From: Synergistota bacterium
GTDB lineage: Bacteria > Synergistota > Synergistia > Synergistales > Synergistaceae
Length of the DNA stretch: 15,212 nt
Reading direction: 5' to 3'
Assembly: GCA_023450745.1 (NCBI GenBank)
Contig: JAEXGR010000045.1
Location: 1 to 15,212 of the forward strand
A program made the position numbers and the translations under genes. Shown here piece after piece: positions 1 to 7,316 of the stretch (positions are counted from its first letter, which is position 1; each line of letters opens with the position of its first letter). The notes beneath the pieces are model-generated. The model made no database searches, was not told where the DNA came from, and saw only the letters and a program-made list of their open reading frames with translations.

Positions 1-146
1 CTCGAGATGAAAGGAATTGTTAGTTGTTTCTTATGTCGCTTTGTCAGATTAAACGCAATAACTTCATTCGTCAGATTGAATGCAACACTGATCTTCGAAA
101 GGGACGCTTTTACTTTGAAGATTAACACTTTTTTTATTCCTGCTGC

Positions 147-204
147 GAAACTGGCCGACTCGCACAAAATCAGAGATTTTGGCTCCCTGGCCATCCGGCA
201 CCAT
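147..204. repeat. 58-bp direct repeat, copy 1
   Basis: This copy matches 263-320 at all but one of 58 positions (ccctggccat here, ccctggtcat in copy 2). It contains a perfect inner hairpin, CAAAATC-AGA-GATTTTG at 164-180, and outer GCCG/CGGC segments that could close a larger fold. A T-rich stretch lies just upstream, preceded by a possible stem (atcttcgaa at about 91-99 with the gaagat arm near 117-122). It could be a dispersed intergenic repeat or a small structured RNA element. I do not recognise the family. Confidence 0.75.
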
Positions 205-219
205 TCTCTAAAAACCCTC

Positions 220-257
220 AAGAGGTTAGTTGTAAGACTGGCCTCTTTTTTATTTTT
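220..257 (+). terminator. Rho-independent terminator
   Basis: An 11-bp stem (aagaggttagt 220-230 with actggcctctt 237-247, including two G-U pairs) with a 6-nt loop is followed at once by a T-rich tail to about 257. It sits between the two 58-bp repeat copies. It would stop plus-strand transcription arriving from the left and so isolate the alcohol dehydrogenase promoter. Confidence 0.7.
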
Positions 258-262
258 ACGGA

Positions 263-320
263 GAAACTGGCCGACTCGCACAAAATCAGAGATTTTGGCT
301 CCCTGGTCATCCGGCACCAT
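263..320. repeat. 58-bp direct repeat, copy 2
   Basis: Second copy of the repeat at 147-204, 116 bp downstream, with one substitution. It keeps the inner CAAAATC-AGA-GATTTTG hairpin intact. It directly follows the T-tail of the terminator at 220-257, so hairpin, T-run and repeat appear to form a unit. Confidence 0.75.
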
Positions 321-387
321 CTTGGGGAAATTTCTATAGGGAATGAAGAGCCGCCCTGGGGAGAGATGAACGACTTATCCGTGAACG

Positions 388-419
388 CTTGACTTAGAGT
401 GAACTCCAAGTATTAGTCT
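388..419 (+). promoter_or_regulatory. MerR-type promoter/operator of the Fe-ADH gene
   Basis: The -35 box TTGACT (389-394) and -10 box TAGTCT (414-419) are 19 bp apart. The spacer holds an imperfect dyad, CTTAGAG-TGAA-CTCCAAG. An overlong spacer of 19-20 bp with a dyad inside it is the hallmark of promoters activated by DNA-distorting MerR-family regulators. The same arrangement occurs at 2243-2274 and, on the minus strand, at 4523-4554. The ribosome binding site and start of the dehydrogenase follow about 45-55 bp downstream. Confidence 0.75.
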
Positions 420-473
420 ATGGGACATAAAGCGAAAGCAAATAATATTTCTGCTAAATGGAGGATATAAAAA

Positions 474-1643
<1,170 letters not shown>

Positions 1644-1671
1644 GGACGCCTCAATTTTCCCTTAGGGACCA

Positions 1672-1711
1672 GCCGCCCAAACGTTCCTCGCGTGAGGGGC
1701 GTTTCGGCGGC
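1672..1711 (+). promoter_or_regulatory. Long intergenic hairpin between ADH and cupin
   Basis: A 6-bp outer stem (GCCGCC/GGCGGC), a C-C mismatch, and an 11-bp inner stem (aaacgttcctc with gaggggcgttt, two G-U pairs) close on a 4-nt loop. No T-run follows, so it is not a standard intrinsic terminator. It may stabilise the upstream mRNA, lower read-through to the cupin gene, or be a REP-like palindrome. Confidence 0.5.
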
Positions 1712-1758
1712 GCGGGAGAATAGGGGACGGTGTGAGAAGAATCGGAGGAATGACATAC

Positions 1759-2202
1759 ATGAAGGAGAACAGATCGGCGGATAATGACGGCGGCCTCGGC
1801 AACGGCGCGGTTTTTCCCAAGGGCGGCCCGCTGCCGGAGGTCTTCGCGAAAAATTTTACCGGGCAGGCTTATCTGGAGATGCTCGTGCCGGGCGGCAATG
1901 AGTTCAACTGCCCTATCGGCAACGTGACCTTCGAGCCCGGATGCCGCAATAACTGGCACCGGCACCCCGGCGGGCAGATCTTGCTGGTAACCGCCGGGCG
2001 CGGCTGGTACTGCGAGTGGGGCAAAGAGGCGCGCGCGCTTCGCGCGGGCGACGTCGTGACGATCCCCGCGAATGTAAAGCACTGGCACGGCGCGGCGCGT
2101 GACAGCTGGTTCGCCCACCTTTCGGTGGAGACCAACTGCCAGGCCGGTCCCGCCGAATGGCTTGAGCCGGTGAGCGGCCGAGATTATGACAAGCTGAAAT
2201 AA
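1759..2202 (+). CDS. Small single-domain cupin protein
   Basis: A 147-residue single-cupin protein. Motif 1 is NNWHRHPGGQILLVTAGRG (His67, His69, with Gln73 where many cupins have Glu) and motif 2 includes GDVVTIPANVKHWHGA (His110). These are the usual metal ligands. The WHxHxxGQ form is typical of small cupins found beside carboxymuconolactone-decarboxylase-like proteins and dehydrogenases. The ATG at 1759 is chosen because GGAGGA at 1744-1749 lies 9 nt upstream; the GTG at 1732 and ATG at 1750 are in frame, but the latter abuts the binding site. It follows the alcohol dehydrogenase by 115 bp, probably on the same transcript. Function is unknown; a role in quinone, aldehyde or peroxide stress is plausible from context only. 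Confidence 0.85.
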   Translation: MKENRSADNDGGLGNGAVFPKGGPLPEVFAKNFTGQAYLEMLVPGGNEFNCPIGNVTFEPGCRNNWHRHPGGQILLVTAGRGWYCEWGKEARALRAGDVVTIPANVKHWHGAARDSWFAHLSVETNCQAGPAEWLEPVSGRDYDKLK

Positions 2203-2242
2203 CAGTTCCGGCAAACGGCGCGTGAATATAATTTATAAGGGG

Positions 2243-2274
2243 CTTGACTTAGAGCCAGCTTTAAGGCATACCAT
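2243..2274 (+). promoter_or_regulatory. MerR-type promoter/operator of the flavodoxin gene
   Basis: TTGACT (2244-2249) and TACCAT (2269-2274) are 19 bp apart, enclosing the dyad CTTAGAG-CCAG-CTTTAAG (one mismatch). The first twelve bases, CTTGACTTAGAG, are identical to the dehydrogenase promoter at 388-399. This argues that one regulator serves both units. Confidence 0.75.
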
Positions 2275-2332
2275 GTTTACAGGTGAAAGGGTAATTTTTT
2301 ATCACAAAAAATTCAGGAGGAAAAGAAAGATT

Positions 2333-2902
2333 ATGAAAACGGCATTTACAATGGTTCTGACAATGGCGGCGCTCTTTGGTTTTGTGGCATACGGCGAGGC
2401 GGCTTCCGCGCTGGCGGGCAAAAAGCCCCTGATCGTCTTCTATTCATGGGGCGGCAATACGCGCGAGGTGGCAAATCAGATACAGCGGCTGACGGGAGGC
2501 GACCTCTTTGAAGTCGTGCCGGCGAACGCCTATCCGAAAGAATACCGCGCGACTACGGAGCAGGCGAAAAAGGAACTCAACGCCGGCGCGCGCCCCGCGC
2601 TGAAGACCGCGAAGCTTCCAAACCTCGCCGCTTATGATACGGTGATCATCGCCCACCCGAACTGGTGGGGGACGATGCCCACGCCCGTAATGACGCTGCT
2701 GGAGGCGAACGACCTCTCCGGCAAGAAACTCGCGCAGGTCGTGACGCATGAGGGAAGCGGCGTGGGACGCAGCGGCGGCGACCTAAAGCGGCTCTGCCCG
2801 AAGTCGACGGTCCTCGACCCGACGGCGATCCGCGGCGGCAGCGTGAAAAGCGCGCAGGGCGATATCGAGAGCTGGCTGAAAGAGATCGGCATCCTCAAAT
2901 AA
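2333..2902 (+). CDS. Exported flavodoxin-like protein
   Basis: A 189-residue flavodoxin-family protein (flavodoxin_4 type). The FMN phosphate-binding loop is seen in FYSWGGNTREVANQI (about residues 36-50), and HPNWWGTMPTPV is the typical aromatic flavin-contact segment. The first ~24 residues (MKTAFTMVLTMAALFGFVAYGEA) look like a cleavable Sec signal peptide, so the protein probably acts outside the cytoplasm, which is unusual for a flavodoxin but recurrent in this subfamily. The ATG at 2333 has AGGAGG about 13 nt upstream; a longer in-frame start at 2222 lies upstream of the promoter's -35 box and is rejected. A redox or quinone-reduction role is inferred from neighbours. Confidence 0.87.
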   Translation: MKTAFTMVLTMAALFGFVAYGEAASALAGKKPLIVFYSWGGNTREVANQIQRLTGGDLFEVVPANAYPKEYRATTEQAKKELNAGARPALKTAKLPNLAAYDTVIIAHPNWWGTMPTPVMTLLEANDLSGKKLAQVVTHEGSGVGRSGGDLKRLCPKSTVLDPTAIRGGSVKSAQGDIESWLKEIGILK

Positions 2903-2911
2903 AATGACGTC

Positions 2912-2951
2912 GGAGGAAGCGCCCGCCGGTTGACGGCGCGGCGTTCCTTCC
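2912..2951 (+). promoter_or_regulatory. Hairpin between flavodoxin and aldo/keto reductase
   Basis: A GC-rich hairpin has an inner perfect CGCCG-GTTGA-CGGCG stem and an outer, slightly bulged stem (ggaggaagcgcc with ggcgttccttcc). A weak TTCCTTCC tract forms its 3' arm but no T-run follows. It may act as a weak terminator or attenuator separating the reductase from the flavodoxin message. No convincing promoter for the reductase is visible after it. Confidence 0.4.
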
Positions 2952-2993
2952 ATGTTGCGACAACCTAAATCTTCTAGTTGAAGGAGCAGTGAA

Positions 2994-4115
2994 ATGAAAA
3001 AACTGGGATTTGGCTTCATGCGCCTCCCGCTGACCGACGGTGACGACGTAAAGAGCGTTGACAAAGAGATGCTGAAAAAAATGGTGGACGCCTTTCTGGA
3101 GAGGGGGTTCACCTACTTCGACACGGCCTATATGTACCACGACCATACAAGCGAATCCGTGCTGCGCGAGGTGCTCGTGGAGCGCCACCCGCGCGAAGCC
3201 TTTACGGTGGCGACGAAGCTGCCGCTGATGTTCCTGGAAAAGGAGGGCGACCAGGAGCGGATCTTCGACGAACAGCTCAAAAAGTGCGGCGTCGATTACT
3301 TTGACTACTACCTCCTGCACAACGTCAACGTCCAGAACTATGAGAAGGCGGTGAAGTTCGGCAGCTTCGCCTTTATCGAGAGAATGAAGGAGCGGGGGCT
3401 GATAAGGCACATCGGCTTTTCCTACCACGACGACGCCGCGCTGCTGGAACGCGTGCTCACGGAACATCCCGAGGCGGATTTCGTCCAGCTCCAGCTCAAC
3501 TATCTTGACTGGGACAATGAGAGCATTCAGTCGCGCGAATGTTATGAGACGGCGCGCCGGCACGGCAAGCCGGTCGTGGTGATGGAGCCGGTAAAGGGCG
3601 GTTCGCTGGCCGAGATCCCCGAAAGCGCGAAAGAGGCGTTTCGGAGCTACAACCCCGAAATGTCCGCCGCCTCCTGGGCGGTGCGCTTCGCGGCAAGCCT
3701 TGACGGCGTGATGGTGGTGCTCAGCGGTATGTCCCACTTAGACCAGCTTCTGGACAACGTCGGCTACATGGCGGACTTCCGGCCGCTCTCGCCGGCGGAA
3801 GCGGCGGTACTGGCCGGCGCGAAGAAGATCATCTCCGACTCCAAGGCGATACAGTGCACCGCCTGCCGCTACTGCGTCGAAGGCTGTCCCGCGGGAATCC
3901 CGATCCCGGAATTTTTCGCGCTTTACAACGCCGAAAAACAGTCGAAGGCGGGAATCTTCTCCACCCAGAGCGTCTATTACGAAAACATCACCAAAACGCG
4001 CTCCAAGGCCTCCGGCTGCGTGGCGTGCGGACAGTGCGAACGAGCCTGCCCGCAGCACATAAAGATCATTGACTGCCTCAAAGAGGTGGCGAAAACGTTC
4101 GAGGCCGCTGAATAG
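2994..4115 (+). CDS. Aldo/keto reductase with C-terminal 2x[4Fe-4S] ferredoxin domain
   Basis: A 373-residue protein of the aldo/keto reductase subfamily fused to a ferredoxin-like tail. Residues 1-265 form the TIM barrel, with the catalytic tetrad Asp43, Tyr48 (FDTAYMYH), Lys75 (ATKLP) and His109 (LLHN). The tail holds two CxxCxxCxxxCP motifs: Cys288/291/294/298 and Cys342/345/348/352, consistent with two 4Fe-4S clusters. It may exchange electrons with ferredoxin or flavodoxin as well as NAD(P)H. The start at 2994 follows AAGGAG. It lies 91 bp after the flavodoxin gene. The physiological substrate is unknown; reduction of reactive carbonyls fits the neighbouring genes. Confidence 0.92.
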   Translation: MKKLGFGFMRLPLTDGDDVKSVDKEMLKKMVDAFLERGFTYFDTAYMYHDHTSESVLREVLVERHPREAFTVATKLPLMFLEKEGDQERIFDEQLKKCGVDYFDYYLLHNVNVQNYEKAVKFGSFAFIERMKERGLIRHIGFSYHDDAALLERVLTEHPEADFVQLQLNYLDWDNESIQSRECYETARRHGKPVVVMEPVKGGSLAEIPESAKEAFRSYNPEMSAASWAVRFAASLDGVMVVLSGMSHLDQLLDNVGYMADFRPLSPAEAAVLAGAKKIISDSKAIQCTACRYCVEGCPAGIPIPEFFALYNAEKQSKAGIFSTQSVYYENITKTRSKASGCVACGQCERACPQHIKIIDCLKEVAKTFEAAE

Positions 4116-4192
4116 CGGTCCTGTCCGTCCCGGTTACGGGGACGAGGGGCCGCCCTGCAAGGTAATGTTTCTCAAGCCGCGGGCTTTCCACG

Positions 4193-4245
4193 AATAAAAC
4201 GACAGCCGCGCCGCCGGAGTCTTTTTCCGGCCGGCGCGGCTGTCG
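4193..4245 (-). terminator. Rho-independent terminator of the tautomerase gene
   Basis: A very strong hairpin of about 19 bp (cgacagccgcgcc at 4200-4212 pairing with ggcgcggctgtcg at 4233-4245, extended by CCGGA/TCCGG near the loop) is followed on the minus strand by TTTTATT. It ends the minus-strand tautomerase transcript. The hairpin without a T-tail may also hinder plus-strand transcription arriving from the aldo/keto reductase, as it lies between the two convergent genes. Confidence 0.8.
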
Positions 4246-4263
4246 CTGTCTGCGGCGGGGCTC

Positions 4264-4476
4264 TTAAACCCCCGCGTTGACGAAGATCGTCTCTTTGTCC
4301 ACTTTCTTTAGGAAATTCTCGTCCCAGTCCTCTTTGGCGACGTCTTCCACCGATACGGAGATTACCCTCTTATCGACGCCGAGCACCTCCTGCACGGCCT
4401 CCTGGAGCTTCTTCGCGAGCGCCATCTTCTTTTCGTCGTCCCTTCCGGGATACATCATCACGGCGATATGCGGCAT
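4264..4476 (-). CDS. 4-oxalocrotonate tautomerase-like protein
   Basis: A 70-residue tautomerase-superfamily protein. It begins Met-Pro-His-Ile, so Pro2 becomes the N-terminal catalytic proline after Met removal, and the spacing VEDVAKEDW and FVNAGV fits the family (usual length 60-75). Members interconvert enol and keto acids. The ATG at 4476 is supported by GGAGG at 4486-4490. An open frame extends much further upstream, but it has no matching start and would lose the catalytic Pro1. It has its own MerR-type promoter at 4523-4554, which links it to the alcohol dehydrogenase and flavodoxin units. The substrate is not known. Confidence 0.88.
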   Translation of the reverse strand: MPHIAVMMYPGRDDEKKMALAKKLQEAVQEVLGVDKRVISVSVEDVAKEDWDENFLKKVDKETIFVNAGV

Positions 4477-4522
4477 GTAAAAATTCCTCCTTAAAAAATT
4501 TATGTCTGCGGGGCATGACAAG

Positions 4523-4554
4523 ATATTACATCCTGAAGCCCGCTCGAAGTCAAG
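4523..4554 (-). promoter_or_regulatory. MerR-type promoter/operator of the tautomerase gene
   Basis: On the minus strand, TTGACT (4553-4548) and a near-consensus TAATAT (4528-4523) are 19 bp apart. The region aligns without gaps to the promoters at 388-419 and 2243-2274: CTTGACTT then GAG, four variable bases, then CT. Its dyad (CTTCGAG-CGGG-CTTCAGG) is weaker than in the other two. Confidence 0.65.
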
Positions 4555-5013
4555 AGGGCAGCCGGCGCGCGGCGGGGCGACAGTATTTACTTTTTGTGGC
4601 GCAAGAAAAACCTGTGGGTTAAGAGAGGTCTTGAGCATCGCCTTTTTCTTGCCTTCCGACCCGGCGGAAAACCGCCGCCGGTCCACCTTCCTCAAAGAGG
4701 AAGGCAAAAAGATAAAGACCGGCTCAGCACTAGGTTTATACTCCTTAGCCGCCGGCCTTGTTTTCAGCTCCCCGGCGAGAGGGCGCCGGCCGCAGGCCGG
4801 CGGAGGAGTTGCGACCTCCATCAACAGTACAGGCACGCTTGTCTTTAGCGATATGCGAAGTAAAAACCAGAAGCAAGGTAAATTCAACATCAAAGACCAG
4901 CCCTATACAGGCGTTACTTGATATTTTTATCCGCTTCTCAAAGTAAATGCTGTTGCCCTGCGGCGCGCGGCCGGTCATGTTTTTGGGGATTATAAAAATT
5001 TGACGGAACGCCC
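4555..5013. other. Gene-free interval with palindromic repeats
   Basis: No gene is supported. Open frames here lack ribosome binding sites and overlap palindromes. The interval holds the hairpin cassette at 4641-4802 and otherwise unremarkable sequence down to the end of the minus-strand methyltransferase operon at 5014. No clear T-tailed terminator for that operon is visible; a hairpin formed by its last codons (about 5017-5042) is not followed by a T-run until AAATTTTTAT about 20 nt beyond the stop codon. Confidence 0.5.
4641..4802. repeat. Palindromic hairpin cassette
   Basis: Several strong inverted repeats are packed together. TTGCCTTCC (4649-4657) can pair with GGAAGGCAA (4699-4707), enclosing GACC-GGCGG...CCGCC-GGTC (4658-4682). 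CTTCCTC-AAA-GAGGAAG (4687-4703) is an alternative to the outer stem. CGCCGGCC-GCA-GGCCGGCG (4784-4802) is a perfect 8-bp hairpin. This resembles palindromic intergenic repeats of the REP/MITE kind, but the family cannot be named from one copy. Confidence 0.45.
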
Positions 5014-5847
5014 TCAGCAAAGTTTAAAGTTCTTTAACTTTGCGCATCCGCCGCGTTTGACGCAGCGAACCGCCAGGTCTCCGCCGCCCGGCGAGACGGC
5101 GGCTATGTGTTCTCCCGCGGAAAGGGCGGCGGCGGTCATGGGACAGATTAAAACAGAACACCGTGCGCCGCATATTTCAAGAACCTGTTTCAGGAAAGGA
5201 AGGGTGAACTGATCTGTCAGCAGCTTACTGTATTTGGGGCCAAGGATGTTGGCGCTGCCGGCAGGGTCGGAATAAGAGAGATATTCTATTCCGGCGTCGC
5301 ACAGCGTTCCCGTAAAGCGCGAGAGCGCCGCCCGCAGGCGCTCCAGGCTTGCGGCGACCGTATCGGGGTCTTTCCGCCAGCATTTGAAGAGCGCGGAAAG
5401 CGGCATCAGACAACTGAAGATGGAGAGCGGCCCGCTGATCTGATAGACGACGCGCCGCCCTTCGCCTTTTAAGACGGAACATGCCTTTATCAGGTTGGAG
5501 GCGTCAGGCGCTAGAGAGATATCGATCAACGGCAACGCGCCGGGGCCGCTCAGCGTATACGCGCCGGCCCGCGGCCCGGCGGTTTCGTCAGCCGGCCTGA
5601 TGTCGGCGCCCATTGCCTTTGCCTCTACCGTATGGCAGAAGGGGAGCAGCGCGAAGTCCCGTTTTCCCAATCGGCTGGCGGTTGTTGAAATAGCGCAGAT
5701 ATTTTCTACGCTCGCGTAGATATCTTCTGGCGGTATCCCCAGTGAGCCGATAAGGTCCGGGGAGATCATTTCCTGGTTTTCAGGGTCGCAGGTAAATTGG
5801 GAAAACAGGTTCACGAAAAGATGTTCCTTTCTCAAAAATTCAGGCAT
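5014..5847 (-). CDS. Short divergent UroD/MtaA-like protein
   Basis: A 277-residue protein related to the uroporphyrinogen decarboxylase/MtaA methyltransferase family. LLPFCHTVEAKAMGADI (about 67-83) matches VPFCMTVEAEALGASV of the methyltransferase at 7309-8331, and ISGPLSIFS and SYSDPAGSANILGPK align with its NLTGPVSVAG and SEPSGTGEILGAK. It differs at the metal site: the HxC motif is Leu-Ile-Cys235, so the His is lost, and about 50 residues of the C-terminal barrel are missing before Cys268. It starts inside the activator gene (16-bp overlap) and ends the operon. It may be a catalytically altered methyltransferase, a structural partner or an accessory protein of the activator; which one is unknown. 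Confidence 0.72.
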   Translation of the reverse strand: MPEFLRKEHLFVNLFSQFTCDPENQEMISPDLIGSLGIPPEDIYASVENICAISTTASRLGKRDFALLPFCHTVEAKAMGADIRPADETAGPRAGAYTLSGPGALPLIDISLAPDASNLIKACSVLKGEGRRVVYQISGPLSIFSCLMPLSALFKCWRKDPDTVAASLERLRAALSRFTGTLCDAGIEYLSYSDPAGSANILGPKYSKLLTDQFTLPFLKQVLEICGARCSVLICPMTAAALSAGEHIAAVSPGGGDLAVRCVKRGGCAKLKNFKLC

Positions 5848-7316
5848 TTTACAAACAACGCCTCATAGCCGTCTTTTGTGGAAAGCTCGATATAGCGGGC
5901 GTTCTTTGCCAGCTCCTCGCAGCGGCGGTTTTCTTCGGGAGAGAGCAGGCAGATGGCGGCGCCGGACTTCGAGGTGTTGCCGGCGTAGGTGATTTTGTCT
6001 TTCCATGATTCCGGCAGTATGCCGCAGCCGACCAGAGACTCCGCCGTAAGGTGCGCGCCGAACTGCCCCGCCACGATCACGCTGCCGATGTCCTCTTCCG
6101 TGCGGCCGGACGCCTCAAGCAGAGCGAGTATTCCCGAAAGGATCGCGCCTTTGGCCAGCTGTACCTGCCGGATGTCCTTTTGAGTAAGATATATGTCATG
6201 CTCCTGATCCAGAACGACATATTTGCCCCCCGCGCCCCGGCGGACGAGAGGATGGTCGGTAAAACGCCCGCTGGAAGAGATGACTCCGCCGCGCAGCATC
6301 GCCGCAATGGCGGAAATCAGCCCGCTGCCGCAGATGCCGCTGGGCGCCGTACCGCGGATCGTTTGGCAGGCGAAGGCGCCGTCAACGATAGAGACCGCCT
6401 CGATCGCGCCGTCGGAAGCCCTCGTCCCGCAGCTGATATTCATTCCCTCAAGCGCCGGTCCTGCCGCGCAGGAGCAGCAATGGATCATGCCGTCTCCCGC
6501 CAGCACGATTTCGCCGTTGGTTCCGATATCCAGTAAAAGGGTAAGCGGTCCCTCCGGGCTGATGCCGCACGCGACGATGCCGGCGGTAATATCTCCGCCG
6601 ACATAAGAGGCGATGGCAGGCAGGCAGGCGACTGTGGCGGACGGCAGCGCTAGGCCGAGTTCTTCGGAGGCGAGGGTGAGCGGCCCGGTAAAGGCCGGCA
6701 GGTAGGGAGCGGCGGCCAGACTTGACGGGTCGCGCCCCGCTAAAAGGTGGATCATCGTCGTATTGCCCGCCACGACGATACCGCGGAGGTCTTCCCCGCC
6801 GATATCAGTCCGCCGCAGCAGCTGAGTCACTAAATTATTTATGTCGCCGCATATTTTCCGCCGCAGCTGTTCCAGCCCCTGCGGTTCGTCCGCCGCGTGG
6901 CAGATCCGTGAGATGACGTCCTGCCCGTAGGCCTTCTGGCTGTTCAGGCATGAAAGCGCGCGGAGTTCCCTTCCCGACGAAAGGTCATACAGCGCGGCGA
7001 CGACCGTCGTGGTTCCGATATCGATGGCCGCGCCATAACCGTCCCGCGGGACGAAAGAGAATTTCTTCATATACCCGTCGGAGACGATATCGCTTACCTC
7101 CGCGGTCCGGGGCAGGATGACCTCCTCGTTACGGCTGACAGAATGATGGCACGCAAGCACGCTTGCGCCGCTTACGGTCACCCGACATTTTCCGCAGGTC
7201 CCCTTGCCGCCGCAGGGCGCTTCAAGCAGCCCTTTATCGGCCAATATGCGATAAAGGTTGCCGCCCTCTTCGCATGTCAATGACGCTCCCAGCTGCGGCA
7301 GATAAAGTTCAGGCAT
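5832..7316 (-). CDS. Corrinoid-protein reductive activator (2Fe-2S + ASKHA domain)
   Basis: A 494-residue protein of the RACo/RACE-like group. An N-terminal plant-type 2Fe-2S domain has Cys35, Cys41, Cys44 and Cys56 (PCGGKGTCGKC...LAC). An ASKHA (actin/hexokinase-like) ATPase domain follows, with phosphate loops DIGTTT (99-104) and LLDIGTNGE (261-269). Known relatives use ATP to re-reduce inactive Co(II) corrinoid proteins to Co(I). It is shorter than RACo (about 630 residues), mainly in the linker. The start codon overlaps the previous gene by 8 bp, implying translational coupling. It is expected to serve the corrinoid protein at 8328-8990. Confidence 0.9.
   Translation of the reverse strand: MPELYLPQLGASLTCEEGGNLYRILADKGLLEAPCGGKGTCGKCRVTVSGASVLACHHSVSRNEEVILPRTAEVSDIVSDGYMKKFSFVPRDGYGAAIDIGTTTVVAALYDLSSGRELRALSCLNSQKAYGQDVISRICHAADEPQGLEQLRRKICGDINNLVTQLLRRTDIGGEDLRGIVVAGNTTMIHLLAGRDPSSLAAAPYLPAFTGPLTLASEELGLALPSATVACLPAIASYVGGDITAGIVACGISPEGPLTLLLDIGTNGEIVLAGDGMIHCCSCAAGPALEGMNISCGTRASDGAIEAVSIVDGAFACQTIRGTAPSGICGSGLISAIAAMLRGGVISSSGRFTDHPLVRRGAGGKYVVLDQEHDIYLTQKDIRQVQLAKGAILSGILALLEASGRTEEDIGSVIVAGQFGAHLTAESLVGCGILPESWKDKITYAGNTSKSGAAICLLSPEENRRCEELAKNARYIELSTKDGYEALFVKCLNF

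Larger units (their letters stand above)
1..387. other. Non-coding region with repeats, no gene seen
   Basis: No convincing gene lies here. The reading frames present lack ribosome binding sites and run through repeats and a terminator. The stretch holds a short degenerate direct repeat (gtcagattaaacgcaata at 43-60 and gtcagattgaatgcaaca at 70-87), two 58-bp direct repeats (147-204 and 263-320), and hairpins followed by T-runs at about 91-137 and 220-257. Composition is more AT-rich than the genes to the right, as expected for intergenic or repeat DNA. Confidence 0.6.

Noticed and set aside
1..320. CRISPR array
   Set aside because: There are only two 58-bp copies, spaced irregularly and with a terminator between them, and no cas genes.
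7..339. Plus-strand open frame of 110 codons at the left edge
   Set aside because: It has no ribosome binding site, runs across both 58-bp repeats and an intrinsic terminator, and its protein repeats the same segment because of the DNA repeat.
1651..2214. Minus-strand frame of 187 codons opposite the cupin
   Set aside because: It is antisense to a clear cupin with intact metal motifs, and has no recognisable domain of its own.
2895..3737. Minus-strand frame of 280 codons opposite the aldo/keto reductase
   Set aside because: Shadow frame rich in His, Val and Arg; the plus strand carries the catalytic tetrad and eight Fe-S cysteines.
4477..4893. Upstream extension of the tautomerase reading frame
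   Set aside because: The N-terminal Pro of the tautomerase must follow the start Met directly, GGAGG precedes the ATG at 4476, and the extension crosses the gene's own promoter and palindromic repeats.
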